A stretch of 64,000 nucleotides of DNA from positions 372,001 through 436,000 of the forward strand of contig NZ_PHRG01000003.1 in NCBI RefSeq assembly GCF_002803605.1, read 5' to 3'. This document shows positions 47,598-57,945 of this stretch, piece after piece. The notes under the pieces are model-generated. The model worked only from the letters and a program-made list of their open reading frames with translations. It was not told where the DNA came from and made no database searches. Position numbers and translations under genes: made by a program. Numbering within the stretch: position 1 is the stretch's first letter; every line of letters starts with the position of its first letter. Source of the DNA: Acinetobacter pseudolwoffii (lineage in GTDB: Bacteria; Pseudomonadota; Gammaproteobacteria; Pseudomonadales; Moraxellaceae).

Positions 47598-48794
47598 TTA
47601 TTCAGCTACAGCTTGATTTTCTGCTGATTTTTCTTCAGGTTTTGGTTTTTGTAGCATAGAAAACTGCGTACTTTCTCCGACTGCTGCATTATCCTGACGA
47701 TTACTTTTTAGCTTGATCTGTAAGCGTAATTCATTGGTGGAGTCGGCATTGCGTAACGCTTCCTCATAAGAAATTTCGCCCTGGTTATACAATTCAAATA
47801 AGGCCTGGTCAAAGGTTTGCATCCCCAATTCACGGGATTTTGCCATAATCGCTTTCAGCTCATGAAACTCACCTTTCAAAATCAGGTCGGAAATCAATGG
47901 CGTATTTAACATGATTTCAATCGCTGCACGACGGCCTTTACCATCCTGCGTCCGAATCAGACGCTGGGAAATAATCGCCTTCATATTCGAGGATAAATCC
48001 ATCAATAACTGATTGCGGCGCTCTTCCGGGAAGAAGTTAATAATCCGGTCTAAAGTCTGATTGGCATTGTTGGAGTGCAAAGTTCCCAGACAAAGATGCC
48101 CGGTTTCGGCAAAAGCAATCGCATGTTCCATGGTTTCAGTATCACGAATTTCCCCGATCAGAATCACATCGGGTGCCTGACGCAAGGTATTTTTCAGCGC
48201 ATTGTGCCAGGAATGACAGTCCACGCCGACTTCACGATGCGTAATCATGGATTTTTTATGTTTATGTACATACTCCACCGGATCTTCCACGGTAATAATA
48301 TGCCCGGCTGAATTTTCATTGCGGTAGTCAATCATCGCAGCGAGCGAGGTTGACTTTCCTGAGCCGGTTCCCCCGACCACCAGCACCAGACCACGTTTCT
48401 CCATAATCACATGTTTAAGTGAATCAGGAAGTTTGAGCTTCTGGAAATTTGGAATTTCTGCGGTAATAGTACGAATCACCATGCCAACATTGAGTTGTTG
48501 CTGGAACACGTTGACCCGAAAACGCGAAACACCCGGCACAGTGATAGCAAAGTTGCACTCCAGTTCCGTTTCAAATTCCTTGCGCTGCTTTTCATTCATC
48601 AGACTATAGGCAAACAGCTTGGTTTTTTCAGCCGTCAGTTCTTGCTGTCCAAAAGGCTTCATTAAACCCTGATGTTTAATACTCGGTGGAAAGTCGGCGG
48701 TAATAAATAAATCTGAACCACCATATTCGACCACTTTGGTCAGCATGTGGTGCATGAATTTTCGTGCTTCTTCTAAGAGCTCTGTTGCAAACAT
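47598..48794 (-). CDS. pilU: Type IV pilus retraction ATPase PilU
   Basis: A hexameric motor ATPase of about 398 residues, starting at MFATELLEEARKFMHHML with GGGGA before the ATG. An in-frame ATG eight codons earlier lacks a binding site. Diagnostic stretches are GGSDLFITADFPPS, Walker A GGTGSGKST, QAPDVILIGEIRDTETM (Walker B/Asp box), and ETGHLCLGTLHSNNANQTLDRIINFF (His box). The sequence matches remembered Pseudomonas PilU rather than PilT. It powers or assists pilus retraction for twitching and DNA uptake. The usual partner pilT is not adjacent here. Confidence 0.92.
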   Translation of the reverse strand: MFATELLEEARKFMHHMLTKVVEYGGSDLFITADFPPSIKHQGLMKPFGQQELTAEKTKLFAYSLMNEKQRKEFETELECNFAITVPGVSRFRVNVFQQQLNVGMVIRTITAEIPNFQKLKLPDSLKHVIMEKRGLVLVVGGTGSGKSTSLAAMIDYRNENSAGHIITVEDPVEYVHKHKKSMITHREVGVDCHSWHNALKNTLRQAPDVILIGEIRDTETMEHAIAFAETGHLCLGTLHSNNANQTLDRIINFFPEERRNQLLMDLSSNMKAIISQRLIRTQDGKGRRAAIEIMLNTPLISDLILKGEFHELKAIMAKSRELGMQTFDQALFELYNQGEISYEEALRNADSTNELRLQIKLKSNRQDNAAVGESTQFSMLQKPKPEEKSAENQAVAE

Positions 48795-48996
48795 CAAGAT
48801 CCCCAAACAACCTGCCATGACATTAAATTATTGAAAAAAAGGTTATATATTCAAATGGATATATTGTCTTTTAATTGTGTAGGGATTTATAAGAGGACAC
48901 AAACAGATTTTATTTATTTTATAAAATTCATCATCTTATTTGTGTGATGTATTTCATGTTAAGTCAATTTACTGGGAAGCACTTTAAGCTTCTAAA

Positions 48997-49038
48997 ATAA
49001 AATGCACTTTCACCAAACCTGTTCAGAGAAAGTGCTTT
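48997..49038 (-). terminator. Intrinsic terminator after the DAHP synthase gene
   Basis: On the minus strand GCACTTTC and GAAAGTGC form a stem around a 16-base loop, followed by ATTTTATTTT. Confidence 0.65.
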
Positions 49039-49045
49039 TAAAGCT

Positions 49046-50095
49046 TTATGCACTGCGTTTTAGACAGCGAAGCGATAAATGCTGAGCAATGCCAAGCAAC
49101 AACTGTTCAGTTTTTGCCCAGCCCAGACATCCATCAGTAACTGACTGACCATACACCATCTCTGCAGAAATTTTCTGGTTGCCATCCACCAGATGACTTT
49201 CCAGCATCACGCCGCGAACATTGGTCTGCAGGCGTTCTGCGACGATTTGCTCCAGCACTTTAGCTTGCAGCATTGGATTTTTCGCACTGTTGCCATGACT
49301 ACAGTCAATCACCAGTGCTGGCAATTCTGCTGAGTATTTCGCTTTGATTTTCTCGATTTCTGAGCACTGGTAATTCGGCCCACTGTTTGAGCCACGTAAA
49401 ATCAAATGTGCTTTAGGATTGCCCTGAGAGTTTAAAATACAGGGTAAACCGGACTGACTCATGCCCAGGAATTGATGCGGATGAGAGGCAGACTGGATTG
49501 CATCCAGAGCAATCTGGATTGAACCGTCAGTGCCGTTTTTGAAACCGATGCTGTAGGGCATGTGACTTGAGATTTCACGGTGAATTTGCGATTCACTGGT
49601 GCGTGCGCCAATGGCACCCCAAGCCAGTAGATCATCAAAATAAGCAGTTGCCATCGGACTTAAAATTTCAGATGCAATTGGCAAGCCCATTTCAATAATT
49701 TTAAGGTATAAAGCACGGGATTTTTCCAGGCCCAATTGCATATTGGAAGAACCATCGAGGTTCGGATCGTAAAGAAAACCTTTCCAGCCCACGGTCGTGC
49801 GTGGTTTTTCGATATAAGCACGCATGACCAGAAAAATTTGATCAGACACCTGGGCTTGTAGCTGTTTTAATTTTTCTGCATATTCTAGAGCCGAGGCTTC
49901 GTCATGAATGGAACACGGGCCTGTAACCACCATTAAACGATGGTCCTTGCCTTCTAATATATTTTGAATGGTTTGACGTTGTTCAGCGACTTGATGAGCC
50001 AATTGCGCAGACAGGGGCAATTGCTGTTTCAGTTGCTGAGGTAAAGTTAAAATGGTTTCAGCGTGATGTTGTTGTGATGTATTTAAGGTATTCAT
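49046..50095 (-). CDS. 3-deoxy-7-phosphoheptulonate (DAHP) synthase, class I
   Basis: First committed enzyme of the shikimate pathway, joining PEP and erythrose 4-phosphate. The 349 residues show MVVTGPCSIHD, RAYIEKPRTTVGWKGFLYDPNLDGS, GARTSESQIHRE, FKNGTDG, and DCSHGNSAKNP with metal and substrate residues. This is the AroF/G/H family of E. coli, and which aromatic amino acid inhibits it cannot be read safely. AGGA lies eight bases before the ATG. About 340 bases of leader with two aromatic-rich leader peptides and an attenuator precede it. Confidence 0.93.
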   Translation of the reverse strand: MNTLNTSQQHHAETILTLPQQLKQQLPLSAQLAHQVAEQRQTIQNILEGKDHRLMVVTGPCSIHDEASALEYAEKLKQLQAQVSDQIFLVMRAYIEKPRTTVGWKGFLYDPNLDGSSNMQLGLEKSRALYLKIIEMGLPIASEILSPMATAYFDDLLAWGAIGARTSESQIHREISSHMPYSIGFKNGTDGSIQIALDAIQSASHPHQFLGMSQSGLPCILNSQGNPKAHLILRGSNSGPNYQCSEIEKIKAKYSAELPALVIDCSHGNSAKNPMLQAKVLEQIVAERLQTNVRGVMLESHLVDGNQKISAEMVYGQSVTDGCLGWAKTEQLLLGIAQHLSLRCLKRSA

Positions 50096-50108
50096 GACTT
50101 TAATCCTG

Positions 50109-50125
50109 GGACTGGCAATCAGTCC
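50109..50125 (-). promoter_or_regulatory. Stem-loop abutting the DAHP synthase ribosome-binding site
   Basis: On the minus strand GGACTG-ATTGC-CAGTCC sits between the leader 2 stop codon and the AGGA of the DAHP synthase gene. The leader 2 codons AGT CAG could pair with the CTGATT inside it, giving an alternative fold. It may tune translation initiation. Confidence 0.45.
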
Positions 50126-50131
50126 AAACTT

Positions 50132-50236
50132 TTATTTGAGCGTTATGGGTCTAATTAACGAGGTCGAGAGTGTCATGAGCTGACTAAAGTAAGACCAATA
50201 AAAGTTGTTAAAATATGAATAGTTAAAGTTTGTCAT
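50132..50236 (-). CDS. Aromatic-rich leader peptide 2 of the DAHP synthase gene
   Basis: A 34-codon frame with GGAG eight bases before its ATG. It begins MTNFNYSYFNNFYWSYF, nine Phe/Tyr/Trp among the first 17 residues (four Phe, four Tyr, one Trp); the remainder is ordinary. It lies after the attenuator terminator, in frame with the DAHP synthase gene and ending 36 bases before it. A ribosome finishing here would stand next to the hairpin before the synthase ribosome-binding site. A regulatory peptide sensing charged Phe/Tyr/Trp tRNA is the best reading. It could be a chance AT-rich frame, but the Shine-Dalgarno argues against that. Confidence 0.72.
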   Translation of the reverse strand: MTNFNYSYFNNFYWSYFSQLMTLSTSLIRPITLK

Positions 50237-50270
50237 GGCTGTCTCCAAAGTTTTGTAAAAATGATAAGCA

Positions 50271-50302
50271 TAAAAAAACCTGATCAGGGTTGCCGATCAG
50301 GT
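50271..50302 (-). terminator. Attenuator terminator in the DAHP synthase leader
   Basis: On the minus strand ACCTGATC and GATCAGGT form an 8-bp stem with loop GGCAACCCT, followed by seven T. It lies inside the leader, 176 bases before the synthase start. The loop sequence GGCAACC can instead pair with GGTTGCC at 50314-50320, which would break the terminator. Confidence 0.85.
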
Positions 50303-50311
50303 ATAAACTGG

Positions 50312-50349
50312 TGGGCAACCTGTTCATTGCCCAAACGCATTCAGGCAAT
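50312..50349 (-). promoter_or_regulatory. Antiterminator and protector segments of the attenuator
   Basis: Minus-strand segments: A ATTGCC (50344-50349, overlapping the leader 1 stop), B TGGGCAAT (50326-50333), C GGTTGCCCA (50312-50320). A pairs with B, B with C (TGGGCAA/TTGCCCA), and C with the terminator loop (GGTTGCC/GGCAACC). If a ribosome at the stop codon masks A, B:C forms and the terminator is free. If it stalls earlier on aromatic codons, A:B forms, C takes the loop and termination is prevented. Confidence 0.7.
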
Positions 50350-50405
50350 TATCTAAACTGCCAGAAATAAAAATATGCGTTTGAAATGATAGGTTGCTTT
50401 AACAT
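50349..50405 (-). CDS. Aromatic-rich leader peptide 1 of the DAHP synthase gene
   Basis: An 18-codon frame, MLKQPIISNAYFYFWQFR, ending in a run with two Tyr, three Phe and one Trp within seven codons. Its ATG is about 27 bases after the predicted transcription start, and its stop overlaps the first attenuator segment. Placement, length and codon content are those of a classical attenuation leader such as pheL or trpL. The Shine-Dalgarno is weak (GAAAG). Confidence 0.78.
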   Translation of the reverse strand: MLKQPIISNAYFYFWQFR

Positions 50406-50438
50406 GTTATGTCTTTCATAAAATGTGAATCTAAAATT

Positions 50439-50467
50439 AAAATACGCGGTCTCTGCGCATTTGACAA
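50439..50467 (-). promoter_or_regulatory. Promoter of the DAHP synthase leader
   Basis: On the minus strand -35 TTGTCA, a 17-base spacer and -10 TATTTT. The start of transcription would fall near 50432, leaving a leader of roughly 340 bases. Confidence 0.65.
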
Positions 50468-50609
50468 GCATTAAATATAAAAAAATATTTATTAACTTTT
50501 CTACTTTTATTTATCAATTTACTAAATAGTGTTGAATATCGATAAAATTGGCAAAACCTGTAAATTTAATATAGGTCTTGCCAATCAAATTCAATACACA
50601 GATTAAAAA

Positions 50610-51140
50610 TTAGTGTGTAACGCGATTCCAGGCATCACGTACCGCATATTTCGCCTGTTCCCAGTTTAAACGCGATTGGCCCTTCATCTGTTCCCATTTT
50701 ACTCTAAGCTCAGGTTCAACATCTTCAAAACGGGTATTGGCATCATAGCTGCCACGGTTTTCATAACCTACACGGTAAGCAGTATCGTAATCGCGGTCAT
50801 AATCCAGATCGCTGTATGTGGTACGGGCGTCTGAGTAGTATGGGGTATTTACAGAATTATCACGCCAGTAAGCCTGTTCTTCGGTTGGATTTACCGCTTC
50901 GCCTATACCTTTGCCGGCCAGACCACCGACCACAGCCCCGACAACACCACCTACAGCAGCACCAACAGGACCACCTGCTGCACCCACTGCTACGCCTGCG
51001 GCTGCACCGCCTGCAGCACCCAAACCTGTTCCTACAGGATGTGCACCAGGTTCACCAGTAATCGGATCTGCATTTAAATCGTCGCGGACATCTTTTGGAG
51101 AGTTCTTAATAACATCACGATCAAAATTATCATTCGACAT
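50610..51140 (-). CDS. Glycine-zipper domain protein of unknown function
   Basis: A 176-residue protein. A hydrophilic N-terminus is followed by an alanine/glycine-rich segment (residues about 39-80, repeating GxxxG as in GGPVGAAVGGVVGAVVGGLAG). A Tyr/Asp-rich region and a C-terminal helix with WEQMKGQSRLNWEQAKYAVRDAW come after. Similar Acinetobacter proteins are common and look stress-related. No signal peptide is evident, and membrane association through the glycine zipper is possible. I cannot assign a function. Confidence 0.72.
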   Translation of the reverse strand: MSNDNFDRDVIKNSPKDVRDDLNADPITGEPGAHPVGTGLGAAGGAAAGVAVGAAGGPVGAAVGGVVGAVVGGLAGKGIGEAVNPTEEQAYWRDNSVNTPYYSDARTTYSDLDYDRDYDTAYRVGYENRGSYDANTRFEDVEPELRVKWEQMKGQSRLNWEQAKYAVRDAWNRVTH

Positions 51141-51304
51141 AGCGCTTATCCTTATTTTTTAAAATGGTTTAATCACGTATTTTGATACGCTCTATTTAAT
51201 ATAAGCATCTCGAATGTAATGACATTAGCAGGCTTGTGTTGTTTAAGTGATTCTCTGTGACGCTTTCATGCACTAATGTATCCTGAATTAAGTGAAACGC
51301 GCAT

Positions 51305-51335
51305 AAAAAAGACCGGTATTAAACCAGTCTTTTCA
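51305..51335 (-). terminator. Probable terminator after the alcohol dehydrogenase gene
   Basis: AAAGACCGG and CCAGTCTTTT pair imperfectly around a seven-base loop with A/T tracts on both sides. Confidence 0.55.
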
Positions 51336-51350
51336 AAATCAAACGCTCAC

Positions 51351-54141
<2,791 letters not shown>

Positions 54142-54309
54142 TGACATTGTAATGACTTTGGTATTACACAACGTACAGAATCTATTTTCCGGGCATGGTA
54201 GCGTCAAGTCATCTGGCGCTATCATCGCTTAAAGGGTTTTACAGGCGATTAGCCTTGCTTTAAAATTCAACTTTTCCAATATTTTGCGATTTTTTCGCCC
54301 TCTACTCCC

Positions 54310-54747
54310 ATGCAATTTTTTGATTTAAGCCGTCAGTTTAAATTCAGTGATATTCTGACGCCTGTAAAAACTCTCCATGATTTATCTCAGCAAGAATGGT
54401 ATTTGGCCAAAATTCGGGTAGAACATGATTGTCTGTCTGAATCCGATATTATTCAGGGTCAAGTTGTTCTAAAATCCAGTGAAAATATACAGCTCGAGTT
54501 AGAGTGGTTGATTCACGATAGCGGTCATGATTTACAGGTATTATTCAAAGGTGTCGAAACTGAAGCGCTTGAAGAAACCTGCGTGATCTTAAAAGGCGCA
54601 CAACTAGTCGATGAACAACAGCAATTGCTCTCTGCACAGGCGCTCAGTTTATGGATTGATGGGACGTTATTGCCGATGTTGCCAGAGATCCGTCAGGAAA
54701 TTAAAACCCGTTTAAACCTGTGGGACTATGTGGAATATCAGGATTGA
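54310..54747 (+). CDS. Conserved hypothetical protein
   Basis: A 145-residue acidic soluble protein starting MQFFDLSRQFKFSDILTPVK, with no signal peptide, membrane segment or recognisable catalytic motif. Good codon structure and an uninterrupted frame in a region with no competing gene support it as real. It has its own start 168 bases after the PLD gene. I do not recognise the family. Confidence 0.65.
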   Translation: MQFFDLSRQFKFSDILTPVKTLHDLSQQEWYLAKIRVEHDCLSESDIIQGQVVLKSSENIQLELEWLIHDSGHDLQVLFKGVETEALEETCVILKGAQLVDEQQQLLSAQALSLWIDGTLLPMLPEIRQEIKTRLNLWDYVEYQD

Positions 54748-55022
54748 GCAGTGCTTTAGCATTGAAATAAATATAGGGTGACCACATTCACCCTTTTTTA
54801 TGTGTGAATGTTCTTAAACCAATGAATGCCGAGTATAGCATCCAGCAATAAGACTCTGCTTAAATCATGTCAGCCTGTTCATTATAAAAATAATGAGAAA
54901 ATAGCAATATAATCACCAAAATTCAGAACAACCTCTTGTTTTAAAAATTCTTACATATTCTAAGTTTAACTAAGAAAAAATCAGAGTGAGCTTCGATTTC
55001 ATTAATTTTCTCCTGTCATCCG

Positions 55023-55607
55023 CTAGACCAGTCCAACATCTAAAAAGAGTTGTCGATAAGCTTCAGCTTTTCTATCTAAAGCCAGAGGATAAGCTCGAGA
55101 TGAAGATGGCATTCGATATAAATGCAGTTCGCGTCCTTCCAGGTTGGTTTGCGTCGGCTCTCCAATTTTGGGCTTTTCTGCATCTTCAGGCATAGACAGC
55201 ATCATGGTATCGGTGGCTTTATCACCGGTGGTCATAATGTAGGTACATTCTGGGATCTGTAGCAATAAATCCTTTAAATTGGTCGGTACCACAATTTCCA
55301 GAAACTTATCTGAAGCATTGCCCGTCAGCCGTCTGATCTGAGAGGCACTATCAAAAATCGCAATTCCAGTCTCCAATAGAAATTCACGGATCAATGATTC
55401 CTGAAATTTTTTATTCTCAATATCCAGAAAGTAATCTTTATTTTGAAAGAAAATTAAACCAAAAATCCGCCACATATCGTTTTGATAATTTGGATAATAA
55501 AAATTCATTTTCCAGCGAGTTGCTGGTGGTGGAAAACTACCCAACATCAGTAATTTGGCATTTGGCGGTAAAAAAGGCGGTAATGGATGCGTTTCAATAT
55601 CAGACAT
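55023..55607 (-). CDS. Uracil-DNA glycosylase-like family protein
   Basis: A 194-residue protein from MSDIETHPLPPFLPP, with AAGGAA before the ATG. The core LLMLGSFPPPATRWKMNFYYPNYQNDMWRIFG looks like motif A of the UDG superfamily (G-x-x-P-G-like, with aromatic and Asn). A later YIMTTGDKATDTM and the RMPSSSRAYPLALDRK loop resemble motif B of Mug/SMUG-like enzymes. It probably removes damaged bases, but the exact substrate class is unclear. Confidence 0.65.
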   Translation of the reverse strand: MSDIETHPLPPFLPPNAKLLMLGSFPPPATRWKMNFYYPNYQNDMWRIFGLIFFQNKDYFLDIENKKFQESLIREFLLETGIAIFDSASQIRRLTGNASDKFLEIVVPTNLKDLLLQIPECTYIMTTGDKATDTMMLSMPEDAEKPKIGEPTQTNLEGRELHLYRMPSSSRAYPLALDRKAEAYRQLFLDVGLV

Positions 55608-55639
55608 AGAATTCCTTAAATTGAGAACTTTCAACTATT

Positions 55640-56350
55640 TTAGAGTGTCTGCCGAATCTTGCTAGCCACTTCTTGTCCCCAAAGTGTATAAACTTCCTTA
55701 CTCGGATGAAAACCATCTGCAGCCATTTCTAAATTCATGGCACGATATTTTTCAATATCATATTCAATCCATTGCATGCTGTCTTGGCTTGCTACGAATT
55801 TCGCCAGTTGCTGATTCATTTTTTTGGCATATTGTCCAAATAACCAGGCCAAAGGATTTGGTAATGCCGGGAACATATTCATGGGTGGCACACCTGCTGC
55901 AATGACCAGTTCAGGACTGAATTTTTGTTGAATCATGGCATATAGTTTTTTCTGTTTTTGAATCCAGATATCAGCCGGCATGAGCTTGGTTACATCATTT
56001 ACACCAACCGAGCTAATGACCACATCAAAATGTTCTGTCTCCAGTTGTTCTATGGCACGAATCACTTTAGCTGTACTATCCCCTGTTTTTGCATGCAATT
56101 TCCATTGAATTTTAAAGTCATGCTGCAAATCTTTTAAAATGGCGCCCAGCAATGCATCATCCTGATGCTCTACCCCAACGCCGGCAGCCGCAGAATCGCC
56201 GACAATCAGTATAGAAAGCGGCTGGCCTTGACCGCACGTTCCTTCACGTTCACCCTCCGGTTCTGGGAGTTGCACAGTGTTTTTTTTGACGCGATTGCCC
56301 TGAATTACCAATGCTGGGATTAATGCAAGAGTCGATATTTTCAGCCACAT
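55640..56350 (-). CDS. SGNH/GDSL-family lipase or esterase
   Basis: A 236-residue protein with an N-terminal hydrophobic segment (WLKISTLALIPALVIQG), likely a signal anchor. Catalytic blocks are visible: serine in LIVGDSAAAGVG, asparagine block VGVNDV, and the Asp/His pair in DGFHPSKEVY. This is the pattern of SGNH hydrolases such as TesA-like esterases. It lies 32 bases upstream of the glycosylase-like gene in the same direction and may be cotranscribed. Confidence 0.82.
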   Translation of the reverse strand: MWLKISTLALIPALVIQGNRVKKNTVQLPEPEGEREGTCGQGQPLSILIVGDSAAAGVGVEHQDDALLGAILKDLQHDFKIQWKLHAKTGDSTAKVIRAIEQLETEHFDVVISSVGVNDVTKLMPADIWIQKQKKLYAMIQQKFSPELVIAAGVPPMNMFPALPNPLAWLFGQYAKKMNQQLAKFVASQDSMQWIEYDIEKYRAMNLEMAADGFHPSKEVYTLWGQEVASKIRQTL

Positions 56351-56487
56351 AAATCTATACTTTAAATATAAAACAATGAATTAGAACTTTATTGTAACCT
56401 GTCATGCTATGAATTTTGATAAAACATCATGTAAATAATTGAATAAATATATAAAAATAATTGAAAGACAAATCTGTGTTTATTATT

Positions 56488-56506
56488 GATAATAATTATC
56501 ATTACT
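56488..56506. promoter_or_regulatory. Fur box
   Basis: GATAATAATTATCATTACT matches 15 of 19 positions of the GATAATGATAATCATTATC consensus. It lies about 30 bases before the enterochelin esterase start, so iron repression of that gene is likely. Confidence 0.75.
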
Positions 56507-56533
56507 ATTTTTTAAAATTAATTGGGGGATGAT

Positions 56534-57904
56534 TTGAAATACTTATACTTAAGCACACTCTTACTAAGCGCACTATCATTACATAGTTTGGCAGATTCAC
56601 CTTCCTCAATGGAGCAAGCACCTTATGCTGCAGCGTGTGAAGCAGTTCAACCCGAAAGCGACCTGTTAAAAAGTTTACAGCAGCAATTAAAGCAGTCTCC
56701 TGAAAACCGAGCCGGATTAATCCAACAATTCTGGGATAAAGTGCAAAATCAAACTACACCGATTATTGAGCCACTTGATCAGGATCATGTTCGACTGATT
56801 TTTTTATGGAAAGCAGCCAAACATAATGTGCGTCTGGTCGGTGGCCCGAGTAATGATCATGAATGGTTGACTCGCCTGCCCGATACCGAGATCTGGTTTA
56901 AGGAAAATATTGTGAACCGTCGCTATATCGGCAGTTATAGTTTTGCAGTGGATTTACCAAATTTGGACGGTTATCTATCGAATTACTGTGCACATTTAAA
57001 CCCAGAACTCAAAGAACCCCGGGCGCAGCGCCGTGCTGTATTGCAGGTATTACAACTTGATCCATTGAATCCAAAACGCTGGCTTAAAGAAAATACTGCC
57101 TCTAAACTGAGGAATGAAAATATTATCGCCCTGGATCAAGCCCCTCCCTTTATCGATCCTAAACGCTATCCAGATCATCCGCAGCCTGAACTAAAACGTT
57201 ATCAGCTATCCAGCCAGTTTTTAAAAAATCAACGTCGCGTTGAAATCTATCAATCTAAAAAAACTGCACAACAATCTTATATCACGGCTATTTTCTTTGA
57301 TGGAAATGAATATGCCCATTTGGTTGATGTGCCAAAAGTGCTGGATATTCTGGTGGAACAAGGCAAACTTCCACCGATTCAAGCGGTTTTTTTACATGCA
57401 CCGAATAGTGAACTTCGTCCTAAAGAGCTGACACCAAACCCGAAATTTTCAGGTTTTTTTAATCAGGAATTTTTGCCTTGGCTCGATCAGAAAATTGTAC
57501 GTGATAAGCAAAAAACAGTTCTTCTCGGTTCCAGTTTGGGAGGGCTGAGTGCAGCTTATCTTGCCTTGGAAAATCCGCAGCACATTAGTCATGCTGTGCC
57601 TTTATCCGGCTCGTTCTGGTGGTCACCTGAACCACACTCAAAAATCAATGGTATGAATCAATTGATTCATAATTTAAAAAAACAGCCTCAACAGTATTTT
57701 CATATTTCAGCGAATCGTTATGAATCTTCGCGTACCAACAATGACTTAAGTATTCTGGAAACGTCACCCATCGTGGCACAGGCTTTAAAGTCCAAAGGGC
57801 ATGAGGTCAGATATCAGGTTTATGAAGGCGCACATTCCTATGCAATTTGGCAGGTAATATTGCAAGATGCTTTGCTGTACTTCTTTGCAAATTCCAAAGA
57901 GTAG
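56534..57904 (+). CDS. fes: Enterochelin esterase family protein (Fes/IroD-like), secreted form
   Basis: An alpha/beta hydrolase that in the family opens ferric enterobactin-type siderophores to free iron. I start at the TTG giving MKYLYLSTLLLSALSLHSLAD, a good signal peptide, because GGGGGAT lies just before it; a TTG four codons upstream is the alternative. The N-terminal domain contains VRLIFLWKAAKHNVRLVGGPSNDHEW. The catalytic part has the nucleophile in LLGSSLGGLSAAYLAL and a late histidine in EGAHSYAIWQ. A periplasmic location would resemble IroE. No siderophore synthesis or receptor gene is nearby. Confidence 0.83.
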   Translation: MKYLYLSTLLLSALSLHSLADSPSSMEQAPYAAACEAVQPESDLLKSLQQQLKQSPENRAGLIQQFWDKVQNQTTPIIEPLDQDHVRLIFLWKAAKHNVRLVGGPSNDHEWLTRLPDTEIWFKENIVNRRYIGSYSFAVDLPNLDGYLSNYCAHLNPELKEPRAQRRAVLQVLQLDPLNPKRWLKENTASKLRNENIIALDQAPPFIDPKRYPDHPQPELKRYQLSSQFLKNQRRVEIYQSKKTAQQSYITAIFFDGNEYAHLVDVPKVLDILVEQGKLPPIQAVFLHAPNSELRPKELTPNPKFSGFFNQEFLPWLDQKIVRDKQKTVLLGSSLGGLSAAYLALENPQHISHAVPLSGSFWWSPEPHSKINGMNQLIHNLKKQPQQYFHISANRYESSRTNNDLSILETSPIVAQALKSKGHEVRYQVYEGAHSYAIWQVILQDALLYFFANSKE

Positions 57905-57906
57905 AT

Positions 57907-57938
57907 AAAAAAATCCTGCATTTGCAGGATTTTTTTAA
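57907..57938. terminator. Bidirectional intrinsic terminator
   Basis: AAAAAATCCTGCA and TGCAGGATTTTTTT form a strong stem between the esterase and the convergent desaturase gene. Confidence 0.87.
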
Positions 57939-57945
57939 TTCAGTT

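Noticed and set aside
54200..54232. Hairpin GGTAGCG...CGCTATC as a terminator of the PLD gene
   Set aside because: The stem has mismatches and no T run follows, so I did not list it as a terminator.
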